This document shows positions 26,293 through 33,786 of a DNA stretch of 64,000 bases, one piece after another. Under the pieces are notes generated by a model. That model was given only the letters and a program-made list of their open reading frames with translations. It was not told the origin of the DNA and ran no database searches. The DNA is from Actinomycetales bacterium. Its GTDB lineage: Bacteria; Actinomycetota; Actinomycetes; Actinomycetales; Microbacteriaceae. The stretch is taken from the NCBI GenBank assembly GCA_017308515.1, contig JAFKEN010000005.1, positions 310,001 to 374,000 on the forward strand. Reading direction: 5' to 3'. How positions within the stretch are numbered: the first letter of the stretch is position 1; each line of letters begins with the position of its first letter. The position numbers and the translations under genes are program-made.

Positions 26293-26310
26293 TTGCAGTT
26301 CGCAATGATA
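26293..26310 (-). promoter_or_regulatory. Promoter -10 and operator of the acyl-CoA operon
   Basis: On the minus strand a TATCAT -10 (26305-26310) is followed directly by the dyad TTGC-N5-GCAA (26293-26305), which would cover the transcription start. A repressor bound there, perhaps the MarR protein encoded at the operon's end, would block initiation. The stretch is AT-rich compared with its surroundings. Confidence 0.5.
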
Positions 26311-26317
26311 GTCGATG

Positions 26318-26632
26318 TCAGTCGACTCGACCAGGCGCGGGATCGGTCTCGACCGCGTCGAGCGACTGCGGCGAGATGTGGTCGATCTCCTCGATCGCGA
26401 TCCGGATGAGCTCGCGCGCCTTGGCGTTCAGCCGACGCGCCCGCGGCCGGGCGATCGCGACCAGCGACTTGTAACGCACGCACAGCTGTGCGCCGAGGCC
26501 GCGCTCGAGGTCGTCGAGCGCCGAGGCGATCGTCGAGCGCGAGACGTGACGGTCCTCGGCGGCGGCGCTCAGGCTGCCGGTGACGGCGATCGCGCGGAAG
26601 TACTCGAGCTGGCGAAGCGTGATGCGCGTCAT
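26318..26632 (-). CDS. LysR-type HTH protein without effector domain
   Basis: A 104-residue protein that is only the LysR winged helix (LRQLEYFRAIAVTGSLSAAAEDRHVSRSTIASALDDLE) plus the linker helix (ARRLNAKARELIRIAIEEID). Typical LysR regulators have 200 further residues for ligand sensing, which are absent here; the stop is followed by the SDR promoter and no remnant is seen. The ATG has GGGAGG upstream, so it looks expressed. It may be a constitutive dimeric DNA-binding protein or a recently truncated gene. It lies just upstream of the acyl-CoA operon. Confidence 0.75.
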   Translation of the reverse strand: MTRITLRQLEYFRAIAVTGSLSAAAEDRHVSRSTIASALDDLERGLGAQLCVRYKSLVAIARPRARRLNAKARELIRIAIEEIDHISPQSLDAVETDPAPGRVD

Positions 26633-26687
26633 CGCGATCCTCCCGCTCCCGCCCGTGGGCCCCTGCCGAGAGTCTAGGAGACCGCTC

Positions 26688-27773
26688 TCACGCGTCCCAT
26701 CCGCCCGCCCGCGGCGTGAGCGGCACCGGGTCGGGGCGCTCGACGGTCGTCGTCACCGGATGCGCGCGGTGATCCTCGGCCGAGGCGAGCAGTCCCGTCA
26801 TGATCTCGAGCACGTGCGCCGCGAGGGGGCCGTCGGCGCGGCCGCCGCCGCGCAGGAAGTCGATCAGTCCGATCCCCCGCCCGGCGTCGAGGTAGCCCGC
26901 CGAGGGCGGCACGAGGCGCCAGTCCGGTTCGTCGACGGCGCGCACGCGCACGTCGCCCGCGAACAGGTTCGGGTCGGGCACGAGCATGCTGCCGCGCTCG
27001 CCGTGCACCTCGATCGGCGCCGCCGTCGTCCACGGGGCGTCGAAGCCGAACTGCACGGTCGAGATCGCGCCGCCGCGATGCACGAGGGTGCCCGCGACGT
27101 GCGTCGCCACCTCGACCGGGATCACCTCCCCCGCCCGCGGCCCCGAGGCGATCACGCGCTCGGCCCGCGAGCGCGAGGCCTCCGCCGCGACCCGCTCGAC
27201 GGGCCCGAGCAGGTGCACGAGCGCGGTGAGGTAGTACGGACCCATGTCGAGCAGCGGCCCTCCGCCGGCGCGGTAGTAGAAGTCGGGGTTGGGGTGCCAG
27301 GACTCGTGGCCGGCCGAGAGCCAGGTGGCCGAGGCCGCCACCGGCCGCCCGAGCTCTCCGGAGTCGACCACGGCGCGCGCGGTCTGCACTCCGGTGCCGA
27401 GCACCGTGTCGGGAGCCGCGCCCACCCACGCCGAATCCCGCGCGGCGAGGATCGCGGCCGCCTCGGCGTCGGTCGCGGCGAGGGGCTTCTCGCCGTAGAC
27501 GTTCTTGCCGTGCGCGAGGGCGGCGAGCGCGACGGACGCGTGCGCCGCCGGGATCGTGAGGTTCAGCACGGTGTCGACCGCCTCGTCGGCGACGAGCTGC
27601 TCGGTGCTCAGCGCGCGGGCGCCGTCGATGCCGGCGGCGGCCTCGTGCGCGCGGGCCTCGTCGAGATCGGCGACCGCGGTCACGGCCACCTCCGGGTGGC
27701 CGACGAGCGTCGCGCGGTACTGCGCCCAGATGACGCCGAGACCGACGACCCCTACGCGGTGCGGGCGGCCCAC
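26688..27773 (-). CDS. Gfo/Idh/MocA-family dehydrogenase
   Basis: A 361-residue NAD(P)-dependent oxidoreductase: N-terminal Rossmann motif GVVGLGVIWAQY, the EKPLA catalytic Lys segment (YGEKPLAAT), then the C-terminal alpha/beta domain with DMGPYYLTALVHLLG. The GTG at 27773 overlaps the ThuA-like gene by 22 bp, with a purine-rich GAGGGGG upstream. ThuA plus Gfo/Idh (ThuB-like) pairs are known in 3-keto-glycoside or trehalose catabolism. A sugar C3 dehydrogenase is thus the best guess. Confidence 0.88.
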   Translation of the reverse strand: MGRPHRVGVVGLGVIWAQYRATLVGHPEVAVTAVADLDEARAHEAAAGIDGARALSTEQLVADEAVDTVLNLTIPAAHASVALAALAHGKNVYGEKPLAATDAEAAAILAARDSAWVGAAPDTVLGTGVQTARAVVDSGELGRPVAASATWLSAGHESWHPNPDFYYRAGGGPLLDMGPYYLTALVHLLGPVERVAAEASRSRAERVIASGPRAGEVIPVEVATHVAGTLVHRGGAISTVQFGFDAPWTTAAPIEVHGERGSMLVPDPNLFAGDVRVRAVDEPDWRLVPPSAGYLDAGRGIGLIDFLRGGGRADGPLAAHVLEIMTGLLASAEDHRAHPVTTTVERPDPVPLTPRAGGWDA

Positions 27774-28504
27774 AGCATCCCCCTCTCGAGGATCGTGCGC
27801 ACCGGCGCCCGGCGCAGCACGTCGAGGTCGTGGCCGGGAGTCGCGACGACGATGCGGCCGTCGCCCCAGCGCCGGGTCCACACCGCGGGCGAGGTCACCG
27901 GGCGGTGCCAGGGGTGGTGCGCGGGCGCGGGATGCGTCGTCGTCGCGAGCACGTCGATCAGGTCGTCGTGCAGCACCCAGTACTGCTCGGTCTCGAGCTC
28001 GAAGTCGTCGAGCCCGGCGGTGATCGGGTGCTCGCGCCCGGCGGGGGTGAACTCGACGCGGTACGGGAGGAAGTAGTCGCTGCCGTCGCCGACCCGCTGC
28101 TCGGGCTCGCGCGCCGGATGCGCCGCGAACTGCCCGCCGATCAGCTGCAGGTAGTCGGCCTCGCCGCGGTACGCGTCGGCGATGCCGCCGTGCCAGCCGA
28201 CCAGTCCGGCGCCGGCACGGACCGCCTCGCGCAGCCCGGCGAGCGCCTCGGGTGCGATCGTCGACATCGTGACGCACTGCACGACGAGGTCGGTGGCGGC
28301 CATCGCCGCCGCGTCGGCGTAGACCGCGTTCGACTCCTCGACGCGCACGCTGAAGCCGGCCGCCTCGAGGAACGGGAGGAACAACTCGGTCGCCTCCCGC
28401 GGGTGGTGGCCCTCCCAGCCGCCGCGCACGACGAGCGCGGTGCGCGGGGCGGCGTCGTCGGGCCGCCGGGCGTCGGGCTGGCGCGTGTCGGGGGAGCCGG
28501 TCAT
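27752..28504 (-). CDS. ThuA-like glutamine-amidotransferase-fold protein
   Basis: A 250-residue ThuA domain protein (class I glutamine amidotransferase-like fold). Family features are ALVVRGGWEGHHP at the start, the GLVGWHGGIADAYR strand and GGQFAAHPA, with HPITAGLDDFELETEQYWVL toward the C-terminus. The ATG at 28504 has GAGAGGA upstream. ThuA proteins work with Gfo/Idh dehydrogenases on disaccharides; a role in handling 3-keto-glycosides is suggested for the family. It follows the ABC transporter genes in the same direction. Confidence 0.87.
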   Translation of the reverse strand: MTGSPDTRQPDARRPDDAAPRTALVVRGGWEGHHPREATELFLPFLEAAGFSVRVEESNAVYADAAAMAATDLVVQCVTMSTIAPEALAGLREAVRAGAGLVGWHGGIADAYRGEADYLQLIGGQFAAHPAREPEQRVGDGSDYFLPYRVEFTPAGREHPITAGLDDFELETEQYWVLHDDLIDVLATTTHPAPAHHPWHRPVTSPAVWTRRWGDGRIVVATPGHDLDVLRRAPVRTILERGMLWAARTA

Positions 28505-28542
28505 CCCCCGATCCTCTCGCGCGCGGGCGGCCCGGCGCGCGC

Positions 28543-29451
28543 TCAGGCGGCCGAGTCCGGGGTCGCGGGTGAGAGAGCACCCGGCGTCGGTCCGGCGGCC
28601 GCGGCGAGGCGGGCCGCACGGCGCTGCCGCTGGAGCACGGGATCCGGCACCGGGGCGGCCGCGACCAGGCGTCGGGTGTACGGGTGCTCGGGCGCGTCGC
28701 AGACCGTGCGCGAGGGCCCCGTCTCGACGATCCGCCCCGCCTCGAGCACCGCCACCCGGTCGGCGAACTCGCGCACCGCGGCGAGGTCGTGGGTGATGAA
28801 GAGGTAGGCCACGCCGAACTCGGCCTGCAGTTCTTGCAGCAGCTCGAGCACGGCCGCCTGGGTGACGACGTCGAGGGCGCTCGTCGGCTCGTCGCACACG
28901 ATCAGGCGCGGCTCGAGGGCGAGCGCGCGCGCGATCGCGATGCGCTGGCGCTGCCCGCCACTGAACTCCGCGGGGTAGCGGGTGAGCGCATCCGTCGGCA
29001 GGTGCACCCGGTCGAGCAAGCGCTCGAGCCGGCCCCGCACCTGCTCACGGGGCATCCCCGCCGCGCGCAGCGGCTCGGCGAGGGTGGTGCCGACCGTGAT
29101 CCACGGGTTGAGCGAGCCGTAGGGGTTCTGGAAGACGGCCTGCACCTCACGCGCGAGCGCGCGACGGCCCCGCCCGCGCAGCCGGGTGATGTCGCGCCCG
29201 GCGAGCTCGATGCGGCCGCCGGCGACCGGCACGAGGCCCAGCACGGCGTTGCCGATCGTGGTCTTGCCCGAGCCGGACTCGCCCACGAGCGCGAGGGTCT
29301 CGCCCGCGGCGAGGTCGAGGTCGACGCCGTGGATCACGGTGCGACCGCGCGCGCGGGCCCGCCCGGCGTACGCGACCTCCAGTTCGCGGATGCTCAGCAG
29401 CGGCGCGGCGGGCGCCGCGGGGTCGGCGGGGCGGGCGGATCGGGCGCTCAT
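28543..29451 (-). CDS. Oligopeptide-type ABC transporter ATP-binding protein (DppF/OppF-like)
   Basis: A 302-residue ATPase with Walker A GESGSGKTT, signature SGGQRQR, Walker B LIVCDEPTSALD, the switch His in FITHDLAAV and the C-terminal HPYTRRL motif of the Opp/Dpp family. Its ATG overlaps the stop of the fused permease-ATPase gene (ATGA, 29448-29451). It provides the second nucleotide-binding domain of the complex. Confidence 0.93.
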   Translation of the reverse strand: MSARSARPADPAAPAAPLLSIRELEVAYAGRARARGRTVIHGVDLDLAAGETLALVGESGSGKTTIGNAVLGLVPVAGGRIELAGRDITRLRGRGRRALAREVQAVFQNPYGSLNPWITVGTTLAEPLRAAGMPREQVRGRLERLLDRVHLPTDALTRYPAEFSGGQRQRIAIARALALEPRLIVCDEPTSALDVVTQAAVLELLQELQAEFGVAYLFITHDLAAVREFADRVAVLEAGRIVETGPSRTVCDAPEHPYTRRLVAAAPVPDPVLQRQRRAARLAAAAGPTPGALSPATPDSAA

Positions 29452-31184
29452 GTGGTGCTCACCAGGTTGGGCGTGCTCGCGAGGAGCTCGCGGGTGTAGG
29501 CCTCGCGCGGGCGGGCGAAGAGCTCGTCGACGCTCCCGCTCTCCACGATCTCGCCGTTCTCCATCACGACCACCCGGTCGCAGATGTCGGCGACGACGGC
29601 GAGGTCGTGCGTCACGAAGAGCACCGCGAGCCCCCGCGCCGCCTGCAGCTCGCGCAGCAGGTCGAGGATCCCGGCCTGCACCGTCACGTCGAGCGCCGTC
29701 GTGGGTTCGTCGGCGACGAGCAGCTCGGGGTCGCCGGCGAGCGCGAGGGCGATGGCGACCCGCTGGGCCATGCCGCCCGAGAGCTCGTGCGGGTACTTGC
29801 GCAGCACCGCGGCGGGCTCGGGCAGGTGCACCTGGGCGAGCAGTTCGAGGGCTCGCGCCCGGCGCTGCCGCCGGTCGAGGTCGGTCGCGTGGCGCAGCAC
29901 GTCGCCGAGCTGCGAGCCGACGGTGAAGAGCGGGTCGAGCGCGACCATCGGCTCCTGTGAGATGAGGCCCACCCGGCGGCCGCGGATCCCGCGGAACGCC
30001 GCGTCGTCGGCGCCGGTCACGTCGGCGCCGGCGAGCACGATCCGGCCGGAGGTGACCGCCGCCCCGGGAGGCAGCAGCCCGAGGGCCGCGAGGGTCGTCA
30101 CCGTCTTGCCGCTGCCGGACTCGCCGACGAGGCCCAGCACCTCCCCGGCGCGCACCTCGAAGCTCACGCCGCGCACGACCTCGCGCGGCGGACGGCCGCC
30201 GAAGGCGATGACGAGGTCGCGCACCTCGAGCACGGCCCCGGTCGCGCCGGGCGAGGCCGCGTCGGCCGCGGCCGCGGTCGCGGCGGCCGGGGCTGCGGGA
30301 GCCGCGACGGTGCGCGGCGCGGCGACCTCCCCGCCCCGACGTCGCGCCGCGTCCGCGTCGCGCAGGCCGTCGCCGATGAGCGCGAAGCCGAGCGACACGA
30401 GCGTGATGATGCCGCCCGAGACCGTGAGCAGCCAGGGCGCCTTCGCGAGGTTCGCGGCCGCCTCGCCGACCATGCCGCCCCAGGTCGGCTCCGGCGGATG
30501 CACCCCGAGGCTCAGGAACCCGAGCCCGCTCTGCACCGCGAGCGCCGCGCCCGCGAAGAGCGAGGCCTGGATGATGACAGGCGACACGACGGTCGGCAGG
30601 ATGTGGCGCGCCATGATGCGGCCGGGGCGCAGGCCCGACACGATCGCCGCGGAGACGAAGAGCTCCGAGCGCACCGCGAGCACCGCCGCGCGCACGACGC
30701 GCACCAGGCTGCCGCTGCCGAGCAGGCCGAGAGCGATCATCGCGGGGGCGAGGTCCTGGTTGAAGATCGCGAGGATGGCGAGGATCAGCACGACGCCCGG
30801 CAGCGACATGAGGATGTCGGCCACGGCGCTCACGAGCGCGTCGACCCAGCCGCCGATCGTGCCCGCCAGCACGCCGAGCACGACGCCGGCGACGACGAAG
30901 GCCACCACCGCGGCGAGCACGCCGAGCAGGGTGGGCTGGCCGCCCCACAGCAACCGGCTCAGCACGTCGCGGCCGAGGGAATCGGTGCCGAGCCAGTGCG
31001 CGGCGGAGGGGCCCTCGAAGATGTGCGCCAGATCCTGCTCGTTCGAGCCGTAGGGCGACAGCACGGGCGCGAGGGCGACCGCGATCGCGACGAGCGCGAC
31101 GACGACGAGCGCGACGGTGGCGACGGGGTTGGCGGTCAGGCTCGCGGACCGGGGCCGGCGGCGCGGAGTCGGGGAGCTGCTCAT
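29448..31184 (-). CDS. Fused permease (DppC-like) and ATPase (DppD-like) of ABC transporter
   Basis: A 578-residue fusion. Residues about 15-285 are a DppC-type permease (HWLGTDSLGRDVLSRLL, six membrane segments, EAA-like loop near VSGLRPGRIMARHILP). An Ala-rich linker (about 290-325) leads to a DppD-type ATPase with GESGSGKT, LSGGMAQR, VADEPTTALD and FVTHDLAVV. The upstream overlap is ATGA (31181-31184). Such fusions occur in Actinobacteria and make one chain that both spans the membrane and binds ATP. Confidence 0.93.
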   Translation of the reverse strand: MSSSPTPRRRPRSASLTANPVATVALVVVALVAIAVALAPVLSPYGSNEQDLAHIFEGPSAAHWLGTDSLGRDVLSRLLWGGQPTLLGVLAAVVAFVVAGVVLGVLAGTIGGWVDALVSAVADILMSLPGVVLILAILAIFNQDLAPAMIALGLLGSGSLVRVVRAAVLAVRSELFVSAAIVSGLRPGRIMARHILPTVVSPVIIQASLFAGAALAVQSGLGFLSLGVHPPEPTWGGMVGEAAANLAKAPWLLTVSGGIITLVSLGFALIGDGLRDADAARRRGGEVAAPRTVAAPAAPAAATAAAADAASPGATGAVLEVRDLVIAFGGRPPREVVRGVSFEVRAGEVLGLVGESGSGKTVTTLAALGLLPPGAAVTSGRIVLAGADVTGADDAAFRGIRGRRVGLISQEPMVALDPLFTVGSQLGDVLRHATDLDRRQRRARALELLAQVHLPEPAAVLRKYPHELSGGMAQRVAIALALAGDPELLVADEPTTALDVTVQAGILDLLRELQAARGLAVLFVTHDLAVVADICDRVVVMENGEIVESGSVDELFARPREAYTRELLASTPNLVSTT

Positions 31185-32122
31185 GACACGCGCACCTTCG
31201 GGTTGAGCAGCGCGTAGCTGATGTCGACGAGGAGGTTGACGACGATCGTCACGATCGTGAAGGCGAGGGCGATGCCCTGGATGACGGGGATGTCCTGGCG
31301 GGCCGTCGCGGTGACCGCGAGCGAGCCGATCCCGGGCAGCACGAAGACGTTCTCGACGAGGATCGTGCCCGACAGCGAGGCGACGAAGATCACCCCGACG
31401 ACGGTGACGAGCGAGACGCTCGAGTTGCGCAGCGCGTGCTTCCAGATGAGCACCCGCCGAGGGACGCCGGCGGCGCGGAGGGTGCGCATGAAGTCCTGCG
31501 CCATGGCCCCCTGCACGCCGTCGCGTACGACCTTCGCGATCGTCGCGATGCCGCTCAGCGAGAGGGCGATCACCGGGAGCACGAGGCTCTGGGCCCAGAG
31601 AGCCGGCGAGAACTCGAAGGGGACGTAGCCGGTCGCGGGCAGCACTCCGAGCGCGACCGCGAAGATCGCGGCGAGCACGAGACCGACCCAGAAGTTGGGC
31701 AGCGCGCCCCCGACGAGCGAGAAGACGTCGACGAAGCGGGCGAGGGCGCGGCCGCGCGTCGCGCTCATCACGCCGAGAGCGACGCCGACGAGCAGGGCGA
31801 GCACCGTGCCGCCGATGATGAGCGAGAGCGAGACCGGCAGGCGCACCGCGAGGGTGCCGGCGACGTCTTCCCCGGTGAAGATCGAGCGCCCGAGGTCGCC
31901 GTGCAGAACGCCGAGGAGGTAGTCGCGGTACTGGACGAGCACGGGCTGATCGAGGTGCAGCGCCTGGCGCAGCGCCTCGTACTGCTCGGGGGTCGCCGAG
32001 GGGCCCAGCAGCGAGCGGGCGGGGTCGCCGGGGATGAGGCTCTGCAGCACGAAGGTCACGGCGGTGACCACGAGCAGCAGCGGCACCGACAGGGCGACGC
32101 GGCGGAGGATCAGGCGGAGCAT
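31181..32122 (-). CDS. Oligopeptide-type ABC transporter permease (DppB-like)
   Basis: A 313-residue permease with an N-terminal membrane helix (LILRRVALSVPLLLVVTAVTF), the LIPGDPARSLLG motif, six membrane segments and the conserved LRNSSVSLVTVVG near the C-terminus. GAAAGG precedes the ATG. It is the first membrane gene after the binding protein, from which it is separated by an intercistronic hairpin (32140-32169). Confidence 0.93.
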   Translation of the reverse strand: MLRLILRRVALSVPLLLVVTAVTFVLQSLIPGDPARSLLGPSATPEQYEALRQALHLDQPVLVQYRDYLLGVLHGDLGRSIFTGEDVAGTLAVRLPVSLSLIIGGTVLALLVGVALGVMSATRGRALARFVDVFSLVGGALPNFWVGLVLAAIFAVALGVLPATGYVPFEFSPALWAQSLVLPVIALSLSGIATIAKVVRDGVQGAMAQDFMRTLRAAGVPRRVLIWKHALRNSSVSLVTVVGVIFVASLSGTILVENVFVLPGIGSLAVTATARQDIPVIQGIALAFTIVTIVVNLLVDISYALLNPKVRVS

Positions 32123-32139
32123 GGGGCCTTTCGCGCCAG

Positions 32140-32169
32140 GGTCGGGGCCGGCTCGCGCCGACCCCGACC
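32140..32169 (-). terminator. Intercistronic hairpin after the oligopeptide-type binding protein
   Basis: GGTCGGGG (32140-32147) pairs with CCCCGACC (32162-32169); an inner CGGC/GCCG pair extends the stem. There is no T-tract. The position, just after a binding-protein gene and before the permease, is the same as that of the 7209-7243 hairpin. Confidence 0.6.
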
Positions 32170-32184
32170 GTCCCGGGTGCGGGG

Positions 32185-33744
32185 TTACTTCAGCGGCCAG
32201 GTCTCGATCGGCGCGAGTTCGCCGGTCGAGCCCAGATAGTAGGGCGTCACCTTGTCGCCGTTGAAGATGATGATCGACTGGTTGGCCGCGATCGGCAGGG
32301 CGAGCGCCTCGTCGACGATGACCGTGTTGACCGCCTGCGCGGCCGCGCCGATCTGGTCGGGGGTCGCCGTCGCGAGCGCCTGGAAGGCGTCGTTGAGCGC
32401 GGGGTCCGAGACGCCGAACTGGTTCATCACCGCGTTGGGGGTGAACGCGAACTGCGCGTTGATGTACATCTGGCTGCCGTCACCGGTGAGCAGGGTCGCC
32501 GCGTAGTTGCCCGACACGAGGTCGTTGACCCAGCTGCCGAAGTCGGGCTCCGACTTGAGGTCGAGGGTCACACCGACCTCGGCGAGCTGCGAGGCCACCG
32601 CCTGCGCGATCGTCGTGTCGGTCGGGCTGAACCCGAGGTAGGTCGCCGGGATGGTGAACCCGTCGGCGAAGCCGGCCTCCGCGAGCAGCTGCTTGGCCTT
32701 CTCGGGGTCGTAGCCGTACACCGACTCGAGCGCGGCGTCGTAGCCCGAGGCGGGGCCGGCGTCGATCGCGGTCTGGTCGGTCGCGGTGCCGTAGTCGCCG
32801 AGCGCCGCCTGCGCGATGCTCTCGCGGTCGACCGCGAAGTTGAGCGCCTGGCGCACCTTCTCGTTCGCGAGCGCGGGCACGACCTTGCCGTCGCGGTCCA
32901 TCAGGTAGAAGTTGTAGACCGTCGCCGGCTGGTGGATCTCCTGGAACCCGCCGCCGGTCACGGTGCCGCCGATCGAGGGGTCGCCCACGATCGCGTCGAC
33001 CTGCCCGGTCTTGAGCGCCTGCACCTGCTGCTGCGGGTTCGGGATCACCTTGATCTCGATCTGGCTGTAGGTGATCGCGTTCTGGTCGTAGTAGTTCTCG
33101 TTGGGCACGTAGACGTAGTGGTCGCCCGAGACCGTCTGCGCGGTGTCGAGCACGTACTGCCCGGCGCCGAAGGTGTCGCCCGCACGCGCCGACTCGTCGG
33201 CGATGCCGGCGGGGCTGATCGGCGCGCCGCCGAGCAGTCCGACGGTGAGCATGTCGGGGATGATCGGGTTCGGCACGGCGCTCGTGATGTGCACCGTGAG
33301 GTCGTCGACCGCGGTGAAGGTCATCGGCGCGAAGTAGGCGCGCGTCGGGCCCGTCGTCGTCGCCGTGAAGTAGGTCAGCGAGTCCGCGACCTCCGTCGCG
33401 GTGAGCGGGGTGCCGTCGGCGAAGGTCAGGCCGTCGCGCAGCGTGAACTCGAACTCGGTGTTGCCGTCGCCGACGTAGCCCCACTTCTCGGCGAGGCCCG
33501 CCTGGATCTGCCCGTCGGCGTCGCGTGTGAGCACGGCGGCGTAGGCGGGCGTCTCGAACCAGGTGCCGGGCACGCCGGTCGCGGCCTTGAGGGTGTCGAG
33601 GCTCACCGGCGGGGTGCCGACCGCGACGGTGAGGGTGCGGTCGGCGGGGGTTTCACCGCCGGAGGAGGTGCCGGTGCATCCGGCGAGTGCGAGCCCGGCG
33701 GCGGCGACGAGCGCCGCGGCTCCGAGCAGGTGCCTGCGTGTCAT
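32185..33744 (-). CDS. Family 5 solute-binding lipoprotein of ABC transporter
   Basis: A 519-residue SBP_bac_5 protein with a lipoprotein signal (RRHLLGAAAL, lipobox LALAGC, Gly/Ser linker). Typical features are FTLRDGLTFADGTPLTATEV, NFAVDRESIAQ and GYDPEKAKQLLAEAGF. AGAGGAA precedes the ATG. The family binds peptides, nickel chelates, opines or oligosaccharides. The neighbours (ThuA and Gfo/Idh, a CocE-type hydrolase) make a glycoside or an acylated compound as likely as a peptide. Confidence 0.92.
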   Translation of the reverse strand: MTRRHLLGAAALVAAAGLALAGCTGTSSGGETPADRTLTVAVGTPPVSLDTLKAATGVPGTWFETPAYAAVLTRDADGQIQAGLAEKWGYVGDGNTEFEFTLRDGLTFADGTPLTATEVADSLTYFTATTTGPTRAYFAPMTFTAVDDLTVHITSAVPNPIIPDMLTVGLLGGAPISPAGIADESARAGDTFGAGQYVLDTAQTVSGDHYVYVPNENYYDQNAITYSQIEIKVIPNPQQQVQALKTGQVDAIVGDPSIGGTVTGGGFQEIHQPATVYNFYLMDRDGKVVPALANEKVRQALNFAVDRESIAQAALGDYGTATDQTAIDAGPASGYDAALESVYGYDPEKAKQLLAEAGFADGFTIPATYLGFSPTDTTIAQAVASQLAEVGVTLDLKSEPDFGSWVNDLVSGNYAATLLTGDGSQMYINAQFAFTPNAVMNQFGVSDPALNDAFQALATATPDQIGAAAQAVNTVIVDEALALPIAANQSIIIFNGDKVTPYYLGSTGELAPIETWPLK

Positions 33745-33786
33745 TTCGGGGTTCCTCTTTCGTGATTCGGTGCGAGGGCGGAGGGG

